A stretch of DNA of 64,000 bases, from positions 744,001 through 808,000 of the forward strand of contig JAKZHN010000005.1 in NCBI GenBank assembly GCA_037179335.1. Direction: 5' to 3'. The notes beneath the pieces were generated by a model. That model was not told where the DNA came from. It searched no databases and saw only the letters and a list, made by a program, of their open reading frames with translations. Of this stretch, positions 19,711 to 29,480 are shown piece after piece (within the stretch, counting starts at the first letter, position 1; each line of letters opens with the position of its first letter). A program made the translations under genes and the position numbers. This DNA comes from Cyclaneusma minus. Lineage: Eukaryota; Ascomycota; Leotiomycetes; Marthamycetales; Marthamycetaceae.

Positions 19711-22652
19711 TCAAAATGTTTTGCTGTGAGCAGGCGTGTTGTCGCTAATGGCGTGAAGAAGGTCGTTCACATAGTTGACCTGTTGAGATGGTTAGTAAAA
19801 ACTTTTTCTGGACAAACGGACCGGAAATATGCTGAGTTAGGAAGCTTACTAAGACCCTGTTGTAGGTGAAAATTTCCCACAACTTGTACTCAACCGGCTT
19901 GAACAGCCTGTCCATGTACGAAACTGGGTAGACCTCCTTCATAGCCTGTTCTTCGGCGTCCGTCTTAGCTAAGTTCCTAGCCAAGTTCCTGAGAACCAAC
20001 ACCGCCGTGAGAGGAATTCCTGCAGCGTCGCCTTGCTCGTCCTTTGCCGTCTCGATGTAGCTCAGCGACTCCTTGACTAGAGGCGTAATCCAGCTAGGCT
20101 TTCTCTTGTGCAAAGATGAAGGTGTGGGTGGGGGAATGTCTTCGGCTCGCTTGGGTCCCTTGGGCGGATAGGGGCAGTGGAGTCTGACGTGCATTGCCAT
20201 GGGCATAAGCTTCATCGGCTCAGGCTGAGGATATCTGTCGCAACCCTCCCAGCGACAAGATCTGGGGACCGCAGGACCTCTGTTGTCCCATTGGCCTGTT
20301 TCCTCGTTCTTTTCGGCTCCCAGATGCGATGTCAATATGTGCAAAGCCATCTGGTCAGGCTCCACAAACCATTCTCCACATATGGCCGGCGAAGCTCCCG
20401 ATCCATTGGCTTGATGAGTCCAGCGACATTGGTGGTATTTGCAACCATTCAAGTCCACCGGAGCACTGCGAATTCGAATGCCCTTGATGATGAACAAGGT
20501 CTTTTGGCCGCCTTGTTGGATCTGTGCGGTAGCCTTCTCTGCAAAGGTGGTGCTTACATTCTTGATGAACTCGGCGGCAGGCAGAAGAGTAGATGGAGCC
20601 CCGTCAGTACAAGTAGCTCCTAAGAATCGAGACTGATACGCTTGCCACAGTGCAATTTGGGTGATAGATTCCTCCTTGTCTTCTTCAAAGAGGCACTTAA
20701 GCCAGGTCGAACTTCGTTCTGGTTCCTTCATTTTGAGAAGCTGAACCAGAAGCTCATCGGGAACGGGAGGAATCTCTGATGGGGGCGGACGGCGGACATC
20801 GGGTTTGACAATCTTCTCAACAACGACGTTCTTGGCTCCATGACTGAGGAGCCGGGTGAGCTGGGTAACCAGATGGTCCATGTTGAGCTCGGTGAGCATC
20901 ACGTCAACATTTTCGACCACAGCACTGTACTGATAGAGGAAATCCAGGGAAGCGTTGACCAACTCTTCATCATCAAGGAGAATCCAATCTGAGATCCGTA
21001 GTAACAGCTCGAGTGGGACACCTTTGAGACGATTCTGTTCCTCAAGATTCATCGAGATGCGACTGATCGCTCGCAGAGAAGTCAAGATTGCACCTCGATC
21101 CTCTGTCATGGCCATATTCAGGAGACACAGATACAGCGGATCTTCCTGCTCGAGATGGAGATATTTCGTAAGTTGCTCGGCGATGTCAAGAGCATAGTGC
21201 TTCAGCTCGACTACGCACTCCGATGTGGGGAGGCTAAGGGCGATGCTGAGGAAATCTCGAAGAGGGAAAAGCTCGGACGTGTAGGCGGCGTTCTCCTCAA
21301 GCTGAACCATGTTGCGCAGGGTCAGACAAGCCTCCATGATCAAACCCAGATGTTCCGTGAATTCCTTGGTTTGGACCGTCTCGCTCACGGTTTTGCTTTG
21401 CAGACTGGCGATTCGGAGCAGGATATCTTGTGTTCCTTCCAAACCATCCAACGTGTGCGTACTGTGCATTGACCCGTCTCCAGTGTAAGAGATATTCCAA
21501 GACACGTCGTAGAACAACTCGCTGACCTCGAGTGCCTTCTCAATCAGTGCCTCGGCTAGTCCGGGGAAAGATTCGAATCGGAACTTGTCGCCTCGCTCCA
21601 TTGAAATCTTGACCAAATGATGCAAAGCAAATTCTTGCTCGTCTCGGATACCGGATTTGAGGGACATGAGGCAGCGGTGGTAGACGTTCGGTCCATTGAA
21701 ACCAGCTACAACAGCATTAGTATCTTCACTCGCGCGTCTTGCTTCGGAAGCTTGGCTACTTACTACCAGGAAGCATCATCTTCGGCTGCGCGCGTCGATC
21801 CATGGCTCCAGCTGTAGCCTCCTTCTGAGCGCGCTGGCGGCGGTTCCACTCCTCCGGGTTGTTGAGCGGTGTTACGACAGGACGAAGCGTGAGCGGAATT
21901 TGCGAACGAGGCTCGTAGTTCGCAATTACCTGTGGCATGCCGTTTGCGGACGCGGAGTGATTGTACATGGTTGTCGACATGGAAGCACTGCGGGATGGTT
22001 GTGGGGTGGCGCTGCTAGCCATGGGTGCTTGTCTTTCTCTTGTCTGTCGCGTAGAGTGGGTGTCTGGCTGGAAGGGAACTCGTTGCGGAGGCGCCTGGCG
22101 AAGACCTCTTGACCCTCGGCCGCTCCCTGGGGTATCTGCGCTTTCGTTCTGCTGATCACGGACAGGTGTTCCTTGGACAGTCTCATCACCTTGTCCTTCC
22201 CCCGTTTCTTCGGCAATCTCACGCTTCGTACGAGGCTTATAATTCTCTACGGTTCTCGACCTTAGTTGTCCACCAGATGCAGTTTGGTCTTCAAGGATTT
22301 CCTTGGGCGGAGGCTCTTCGTTGTACTCGGTAGAGATTTCGTAGGCTGCTAGGAATTTATAGTAGGTGGACTTCAACTGGTAGGCCAATGCTGGCAAGTG
22401 TGTCTGGGGGAGGTTGAACTCGGTGGTGCCCAATTTGCGCCAGGCCAGCTTGTCGTCGCTGACTTTATCGTAGCCACCCCACTTCTTAACAACCTGGTAG
22501 AGCTTCAGCAGATCAACATGGCGGTTCCCAACTTTGGGTTCGGGGTCGAAGTTGGTGCCTCTCTTCTCGTGGTAGGCCTTGAGTTTGGCTATAAATTCTT
22601 CGCGTTCCTCCGTGTGCACGATGGATGGCTCGCGACCGCGTGGAGGAGCCAT
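19711..22652 (-). CDS. rsc9: RSC chromatin-remodelling subunit Rsc9-like (ARID + RFX + zinc fingers)
   Basis: Subunit of the RSC ATP-dependent chromatin-remodelling complex, nuclear. Exons 22652-21764, 21705-19850 and 19779-19711, with clean GTAAGT/GTAAGC donors and TAG/CAG acceptors, give 937 aa. Residues about 12-110 form an ARID DNA-binding domain (EEREEFIAKLKAYHEKRGTN, VVKKWGGYDKVS). A long armadillo-like helical region follows. An RFX-type winged helix is next (WLKCLFEEDKEESITQIALW; QTLFIIKGIRIR-like end). Then come two C2H2-like fingers (CKYHQCRWTH..., CRWEGCDRYP... ending HVRLH). The short last exon supplies VNYVNDLLHAISDNTPAH. ARID plus RFX-like plus C2H2 in this order is the Rsc9 layout. 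It is divergent from the orphan repeat-protein gene at 23709. Confidence 0.9.
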
Positions 22653-23708
22653 CGCGATGGATTTTTCGCTAAGTTGAAGTTGTCGCCAGAAAATTGAGGC
22701 GCATAACAGATTTTGTCGACTTCGCGGGGATTCAGGCTTTCGACAGACGCCTGCGGGATTTGAGAAAGAGTTTGGCGGTCGCAGTGTATTTGGTATCGAC
22801 CGGAAGTCGTCCAGAGTACAGCTAACAGTCGCGAAGGAACATGGACGCTGCTAGCCCATGATTGGTCCGCGCCTGTCAGCCTTGTCGCGCTAGATCGGGC
22901 CTGTCGCGTCCGACGTCAACCTTCACTCTTCTCTTAAGGCCAACGCCCTCGAGGAGTCTAGGCTCGCAGGGAGTGCCGCTGCGCCGCATGTCGAGGGCTT
23001 CCTTCAAGCGGGGGAGGAACTTCTAATAGCCATTTCAAGATCCAGAAAGGCCGGCAAGGTATCATTTCCGGGCAGCTATCAAAGTCTCTTCTTTTCCGTC
23101 GAGAATGGTCGACGACAGGAGCCTCTCTTCCGAGGACGCCTTTAATCCTCCAGATACAATCCAACCCAAGATTTCATTGCGTCACGGTATAGCCATTCAG
23201 ATGAGGGGAGACCCGGGCTGCACGACCGTTACATTTCTAAGTGGGCTTGGGTTCGGATGTGCTACGGTCTGTCAATCCATCTTCTGCTGAATACGGGTGA
23301 GATCAGTCGGTGACTGTTCACAATCACTCGGAATACTTCCAATTGCTTGGAATATCCCAAATCACTTGGCAGATTCCAAAGCACTTGAAATATTCCTAGT
23401 ATTTGGAATATTCTTGTCTCCCATTGTCAAGCTCCAGCACTCTGCCACTCAGTAACTGGCTGGTCTACAGCCAAGTCAAGGCACGTGATGCCATTGGCGG
23501 TTCTCGTTCTTGAGGCCGGGCTAGCTCCGTGCTGGAAGCCTGAACTCCAATCGACATGCACATCTCTCATCTTCACTTGCACCCTGGCACACTGAGTAAT
23601 ATGGCCATTGGCACCGACCAAACCACAAGTCCAGCTCAACTGAACATTTGAAATCATTAACACACTTGCACCATCTGTCCGAGCTGATACCGGCAAAACC
23701 TCCACACA
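22653..23708. other. Divergent intergenic region between rsc9 and orphan gene
   Basis: Shared promoter region of two divergent genes, about 1 kb. It includes a minisatellite at 23321-23416 (listed separately). No gene recognised. Confidence 0.6.
23321..23416. repeat. ~19-bp minisatellite, AATATTCC family, five units
   Basis: Units such as CTCGGAATACTTCCAATTG, CTTGGAATATCCCAAATCA, CTTGGCAGATTCCAAAGCA and CTTGAAATATTCCTAGTA have the same consensus and period as the array at 14361-14571, about 9 kb away. Here it sits in a divergent promoter region. Confidence 0.85.
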
Positions 23709-25884
23709 ATGCCACCGAAACGCTCATTAGAGTCGCTGCCACCTCTGTCCGATACTCCTCGTCCACGAAAACAGCAGAAAAAGGGTGCAGGACTGCCGCT
23801 CAAGGTGCTAAGCACTCCACGCTCAGTTCTGCCCAAAGCCAAGTTTCCGGAGTTGACCAACTTCGAGCTCGCGAAGCTGGCCCATTTCCAGACGGCCTTT
23901 GACACACCGGCGGCCAGTTTTCCATGGATCCATGAGAAAGACCGAACTGAGCTCATTCAGGTCTTCAAGCCGGTCGGACTTCGCGATGTCAGTGGCATGT
24001 ACCAGCGCCAGGAAATGAGTGTGCAGGTCGGCTCGACGTACCTGGTACGCTCTCCCAGCTTGTATGGCTCTGGTGATGTTACAGGACGCTGATCTCTGTA
24101 GGAACGCATTGAGGATCTCAGAACGTTGGAGAGGAAGTGTGAGGCTTTCTTCGGCTTTTGCACCCAGAAACCACCGCCTCACACTCCGCTGCCTCTCGGT
24201 GTGAAGCATTCATTCCCTGTTATCGGCATCGCCTATGTTGTAGCGACAAATGTCGTAAGTTGGGCTCAAATTTTTGCATTTCCATGTCTAATCAATTCGC
24301 CTATCATAGTTTCGCTTCGTCCAGATGACCTACAAGACGCAAAAAGACTTCGACGAGGTCCTTGGTATCTATCAAAGTCTGGGATGGCCTATTCTCGCGT
24401 CCAAGATCAGTGCAAGGAGTTCATCGACAACTCTTGGTCAGTCGAGTAGCTCTCCGCGGATCGTTTTCAGATCGTCGAGCGTAGCATCTGCACCACGCGA
24501 CGAGACGCCCAGAACCAACAGTGCAATGTCGGGTAACCTCCACAGGGCGATCAAGAGGGCTTTCCAACCACCTCAGGCAGGAAGTGAACATGGGCGCTCG
24601 TTCACCAACGATGTCCCTCTGCCTAGTCTGCTGAGAAACGACAAGTCCCGGCCCCAGGCGACTTCTTCGCCATTCAGGCCCCAAAGGCGCTTTACCACAA
24701 TGGACTCAGCAAGCTTCGAAGAACAGATGCCTCCGAGTCGAGACTTGTCGTTTCTTGGTAGTCGGGGAATGAACAGGGCGGGAGAGAATCGGATCCCCCT
24801 TCCTCCCCTGTTCTCGCAAGAAAATGCGACTCTACCTTCGGCCCAAAGAGAAGACTCTTATATTTCTAACAACACTTTCCCCACGGATTATATCCAGAGC
24901 TCGCCTCCCAAGAGGCAAGTCTCTGATAGAAGATCGATGCCCGCGACGCCCGCTCCAGCCCCTAATAGACAGCGATTTTCCCAAGCTGAGTCGTTCATGC
25001 CAGGCTCACAGGACTCTACCTACCCCGGGTTTGGGCCACAACGATTTTCTCAAGCCGAGCCTTTTGGCAGGCCAGCTTCCCTAGACTCTGTCCACCCCGG
25101 CATTGGAGAACGTCAGTATTCCCAGTCTGAGTATTTTGGTAGGCCAGCTTCACAGGGCTCTATCCAGCCGGGCTTTGGCCAACACCGGGCGCTCAGCAAC
25201 GTGTACGATCCGTCATCGGTCATGAATGAGACTACAGTGTCAGCATTGGAGCGGGCGGCGAGCGAGCTTGGAGATCCATCGGCTGGCTCTGGCAGCATGC
25301 CAGCGCCGGCCACAAAGGAAAGCATGGCGGTTCGGCTGGTGCAGGCGCTGAACAGACTCGAGAATGCACCATACCGCCCCGCAAGCGCATACGGATCCAC
25401 AGCGATTATGACCGAGAATATGGCTGAACGACGAGAGCAGGCGGCCTCCAGAGTCGAAAGTACGGCGGTGCTAGGGCGAGCAGCAAAGGATGCTGTAGCA
25501 GAGATACAGCGAGCTGCGAAGGACGCTGCGGCGGAAATAGGGCGGGCGACCAGAGAGGCTGCAGCGGAGCTGAGTCGGGCGGCGAAAGATGCTCTGGCGG
25601 AGCTTGGTCAAGCGAGAACTGACCTCAAAAATACCGCAAGTGGGCTAGGTCTGGGTACGACAAAGCTCGATGATGCGGCGGCGGGGCTGGGTCGAGCGGC
25701 GACTAGACTCGAGGATGCTGCGTCTACCTTTGGGGATGGCAGACCACAAGAGGATGTCGTGAACCAGGAATTTTCATGGGCGGAGTCTCTACAAGACCCT
25801 ACCTTCTTGAGGTTGTGCGAGGAAGCGGAGAAGTCTTTGTTGCGGCCGTCGGGTGGATCGCGAGTCGCCCGGAGGACCCCTTGA
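23709..25884 (+). CDS. Orphan protein with FSQAE repeats and 11-residue amphipathic helical repeats
   Basis: Function not recognised. Exons 23709-24044, 24102-24254 and 24310-25884 (all phase 0) give 687 aa. The N-terminal ~200 residues look folded (PELTNFELAKLAHFQTAFDT; HSFPVIGIAYVVATN). The middle is Ser/Pro-rich and disordered, with three or four ~26-residue repeats containing RFSQAE and PASxxSxxPGFG (about residues 380-457). The C-terminal part (about 554-600) has four tandem 11-residue units, AAKDAVAEIQR, AAKDAAAEIGR, ATREAAAELSR and AAKDALAELGQ. Two looser Ala/Gly-rich repeats follow (LDDAAAGLGRAATRLEDAAS). An 11-residue period is typical of LEA, synuclein and apolipoprotein amphipathic helices that lie on membranes or protect from drying; a similar role here is inference only. 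Confidence 0.8.
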
Positions 25885-26172
25885 AGAAGCATTCCAGGCA
25901 TCGGTGCTGAAGTGCTCCTGCTGTGTTGGTAACGCTGGCTTTCTCGTTCCTCCTTTTCAGTTTTGGTCGGGCAAAATGCGCCCCATCTTTTTCATTTCAG
26001 GTTGGTGAGGTTCTCAGCAAGAACTGCTGGGACGCAATTCTCGTGTTTTTCTTTTGCAGCAATCATATTGCACGAGCGCAACTACTGGCATATACCACTT
26101 TAGCTTATTTCAACGTTGCATGATATTCAATCACAGCCAGCTATCTGCTTAGCTACCAATGAAATTCTGAGA

Positions 26173-26853
26173 TCAGGCCTTGCTCTCCTTGCTCTCGATC
26201 TTATCCTCAGGTGAAAACTTCATGCTGACGCTGTTGACGCAATGACGTTCATCCGTAGGCGTCGGATAACCCTCTCCCTTGAAAACATGCCCCAAGTGTC
26301 CTCCGCAATTCGAGCATACAATCTCCGTCCTCGCCATCCCAAAAGTTCGATCGGTGTGGCGAGTCACGGCGCCCGGGATGTTGTCGAAGTAAGCTGGCCA
26401 GCCGCAGCCGGACTTGAACTTGTGAGAGGCTTTGTAGAGGGGCGCGTCGCAGCCGGCGCAGGTATAGACTCCCTCAGAGGGCATGTGCTTGTCGTATTTG
26501 CCACTTCCGGGAGGCTCGGTGCCCTTCTCTCTCAAGATCCGAAACTGTTCTGTAGCCTGTGTCAGCAGATATCCCACCTAGACAGAGATGTGAATATGAG
26601 CGTATCGGAGCTTACCTTTGGAGAGAACAGCCTGCCACTCATCATCGGACTTTTGCACGGGATAAGACATGTTCTTGCTAGAGCTGGTACTGAAGAAACT
26701 GCCCAGGAAGGGAATAGTCGGCATAGACTTTAGTACGGTGCCTCGAGTGAAATGCCCAATGCTCTGGAACTGTTGCTGCGGGAGGCGGGAAGCAGTGTAG
26801 TTGCTGATGGTGAAGAAGGTGCGAGCAATTGTAGGGAAAGATGGAAATCGCAT
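26173..26853 (-). CDS. msrB: Peptide methionine (R)-S-oxide reductase MsrB
   Basis: Reduces methionine-R-sulfoxide in proteins, using thioredoxin. Exons 26853-26616 and 26549-26173, with a 66-nt intron (GTAAGC...CTACAG), give 204 aa. Core motifs: EPPGSGKYDKH, YTCAGCDAPLY and VCSNCGGHLGH (the two CxxC zinc pairs), SGCGWPAYF, and RHCVNSVSMKF with the catalytic Cys at about 182. The first ~60 residues (MRFPSFPTIARTFFTISNYT onward) are basic and hydroxyl-rich, like a mitochondrial presequence. A second Met at MSYPVQKSDDEW begins right where the conserved domain starts, so one gene might make mitochondrial and cytosolic forms. It is divergent from the ArfGAP gene, sharing a 386-bp promoter region. 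Confidence 0.95.
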
Positions 26854-27239
26854 GAGGAGGACTTATAGGAGACGTGAGGAGGCGTCTGGCAGATAAAGGT
26901 GACGGGCTGACGGAGAAGTGACTTACAGGAAGGGAGGCGTTTAAGGTTGATGAGCAAAGATTATATTCCACCGGCTTTCAAAAACCGCCACCACTCGGCC
27001 GCGAGTGCGTCATGATATTTTGAGCTTGGGTGCCTCATATGTGAGGCTGAAGTCTACCTGGTCCAAGCTCCCAGTGACCCCACCACCAAACGCCGAGCGG
27101 TCGCATATCGAGGAGACGGGGCCTTTGACACTTCACACCAACCGTTTCAAAGTCCCACCACCTTCGCAGTCTCGCTCTACTCGACAGACTCCGTAAATAC
27201 AGTGTGACTGGACGTTTACAGCTTCTGCAGACCTGCGCC
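26854..27239. promoter_or_regulatory. Bidirectional promoter region, msrB / ArfGAP
   Basis: 386 bp separate two divergently transcribed start codons, so both promoters must lie here. No clear TATA box stands out. Confidence 0.5.
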
Positions 27240-29010
27240 ATGTCTCGCAGAGCACCAAATCCAGCGGCTGAGCGTGCTGCTCAAAATACCCAGACTATCA
27301 AGAGCCTCCTGAAGTTGGAAGGTAACAAGCAGTGTGCCGACTGCAAGAGGAACAAGCGTATGCTCTCTATACTGCTCGAATCAAGTAGATATTCTAACAT
27401 TACTCTACGCAGATCCACGATGGGCCAGTTGGAACTTGGGAATCTTCATTTGCATCAGGTGCTCAGGAATTCACAGAGGCATGGGAACACACATCAGCCG
27501 AGTCAAGTCTGTGGATCTTGATGCCTGGACCGACGAGCAACTACAAAGTGTCCTAAAATGGGGAAACTCAAGGGCAAACAAGTACTGGGAGGCTAAGCTG
27601 GCCCCTGGACATGTGCCATCCGAATTCAAGATGGAGAACTTCATCCGAACCAAATACGAATCGAAGCGCTGGGTCATGGATGGACCGATTCCAGATCCCT
27701 CCACTTTGGATGTGGAAGGAGATGACGATGTGCCTCTGAGTCTCGTAAAGGAGAAGCACAACATCGAGAGATCCGCCTCCCAACGAGCGTCTCAGCCCCG
27801 TGCCGGCGCATCGTCCGTCAAGAGAGCCCCACAGCCAGACCTTATTGGAGGTAGCGATCCGGTTCCTCGAGCAAGCAGTGCTTCAAATGCATCAGGACCA
27901 AGGCCACCACCAAAAGCAGACGCAGCGCCGCCGAAGCAAACGAAGCCAGCAGACTCGCTATTGGGATTAGACTTCTTTGGTACTGAGGCTCCCGCTCCAA
28001 ATCGCCCTGCCAGTACAGCTTCAGTACCAGGCCAATCAGGTCCCTCGCGACCAGATCTGAAGCAATCCATTCTATCACTCTACGCATCAGCTCCCAGACC
28101 ACAACCCGTACAGCAGTCACAGCATGGCCACTCAGGCTCGTTTGGTGGCATGCAGTCTCCCGCTGCTCAACCCGCATCGCAGTCAGCTTTTGGCGGCTTG
28201 AACGATGCTTTTAGCAGTTTAAGCTTCGCAAGTCCTACATCTGCTATGGCCCAACCTCCAGCTCAGAAACCAGCAAGCTCATCCTTTTCCGGATTAGGAG
28301 ACCTGAGCAGTATGCGATCGAACCCAGCCAAGGTTTCATCTCCCACGTCAAACCTGAACCTGGGCGGTGGCGGGGGTAATTTCTTCAACTCCAGCCAAGC
28401 CACCAAACCTACCCCTGCCCCTCCAGCTCAGACGCAGCGTACCTTCAGCTCTTCCAGCGGCTTTGGCGCATTCAACTCCGCACCTGCAATTACCCCATCA
28501 GCTGCTCCAGCACAATCAAACACCTCCGCACTCGGCGACCTCTTCGACTTCAGCACACCCGCCGTAACCCAACCCTCCGCCCCCAAACAAACCATCGCAT
28601 CCCCCGCCCCCCAGACCAGCTCCGTATTCAACCTCTCGCAGCCCTCCAAAGCCACTCCTGCCGCGCCCGCCGCCACTTCCACTAATGCCTGGTCCTCCAA
28701 CGACGCCTTTTCCAACGCCTGGAGCACTCCCGATCCCTCTCCTGCCGCAAAGCCCCTTGCTTCTATCCCGCCGGCACAAACATCCGCAGGCGGTGATTTC
28801 GGTGCTTGGGGGAGCTTGGCCAATACTAGCATTGTGCCTGGCTCTACAGGAGGCTTTGCACAGGTGCAGAAGCCGAAGGTGAGCAATGATGAGGATTTTG
28901 GGGGTTGGAGTAGTGCTGCTGTGCCGGCGGCGCCGACTGCGGCTGGGGCTGCGAAGCCGGCTACGGGGTTTGCGGGGGGTGAGGATTTGTTCTCTAATGT
29001 TTGGGAATAG
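27240..29010 (+). CDS. ArfGAP domain protein, Age2/SMAP-like
   Basis: Stimulates GTP hydrolysis by Arf GTPases in vesicle budding at Golgi or endosomes. Exons 27240-27357 and 27413-29010, with a 55-nt intron inside the zinc finger, give 571 aa; the join restores NKHPRWASWNLG. The zinc finger is C32-x2-C35-x17-C53-x2-C56 (CADC...CIRC), followed by SGIHRGMGTHISRVKS with the catalytic arginine (about 61). The ArfGAP fold ends near residue 130. The C-terminal two thirds are disordered, rich in Pro, Ser and Ala, with repeated short aromatic-acidic motifs (SAFGGLNDAF, DAFSNAWS, GDFGAWGS, DEDFGGWSS, NVWE). These resemble clathrin-adaptor appendage-binding motifs, which supports an endosome/TGN role. 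Age2-like versus Gts1-like cannot be separated here. Confidence 0.92.
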
Positions 29011-29480
29011 GGGGTGGATGGATAGAGAGGAGAGTATGACTAGTGGAAGGGGCAAGGAGGGGAAGGAAAGGGGGAAGCAGTGGTTTATGATGAGATGCAT
29101 TGACATGCAGGACGGGCTTTCAGCATAGACTCGGAGGCACTATTTTTAGGAGCACAGCGCGGTCATGAGAATAGAATGAAAGCTACGTTTGAACGAAGGA
29201 TGCTTCTAGGTGACTGACTGAATGTGCTCTAGGCTTCTCGGGGGTAAATAAAGTCAAAGGGGGAAGCAAAACGAATAGAAAAAATTCAACTGCCCCATGG
29301 TAGCAATCGAACCCACACCAGACGAACTGGTTTGATTTTGGCCACAGATACTACTAGCTGGGGCTACTCCTGCGCACCCAGCCCTGCCAGGTAGGGAGTT
29401 TCTTGAAAATCAGAACGCTGGGACATAGGTAAGGACATGCTTCCAGAGAGCCTAGAGGATCGCTAATCACCGAGATGAGG
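29011..29480. other. Intergenic region with a tRNA-like relic
   Basis: 3' flank of the ArfGAP gene. Apart from the tRNA-like sequence at 29292-29365 nothing is recognised. Confidence 0.5.
29292..29365 (-). pseudogene. Possible degenerate tRNA or tRNA-derived sequence
   Basis: The minus strand is 74 nt long with pairing ends GCCCCA/TGGGGC and a T-loop-like GGGTTCGATTGCTAC followed by CATGGGGCA. The D arm and anticodon arm do not pair properly and no anticodon can be assigned. It may be a decayed tRNA gene or tRNA-derived repeat, or chance. Confidence 0.3.
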
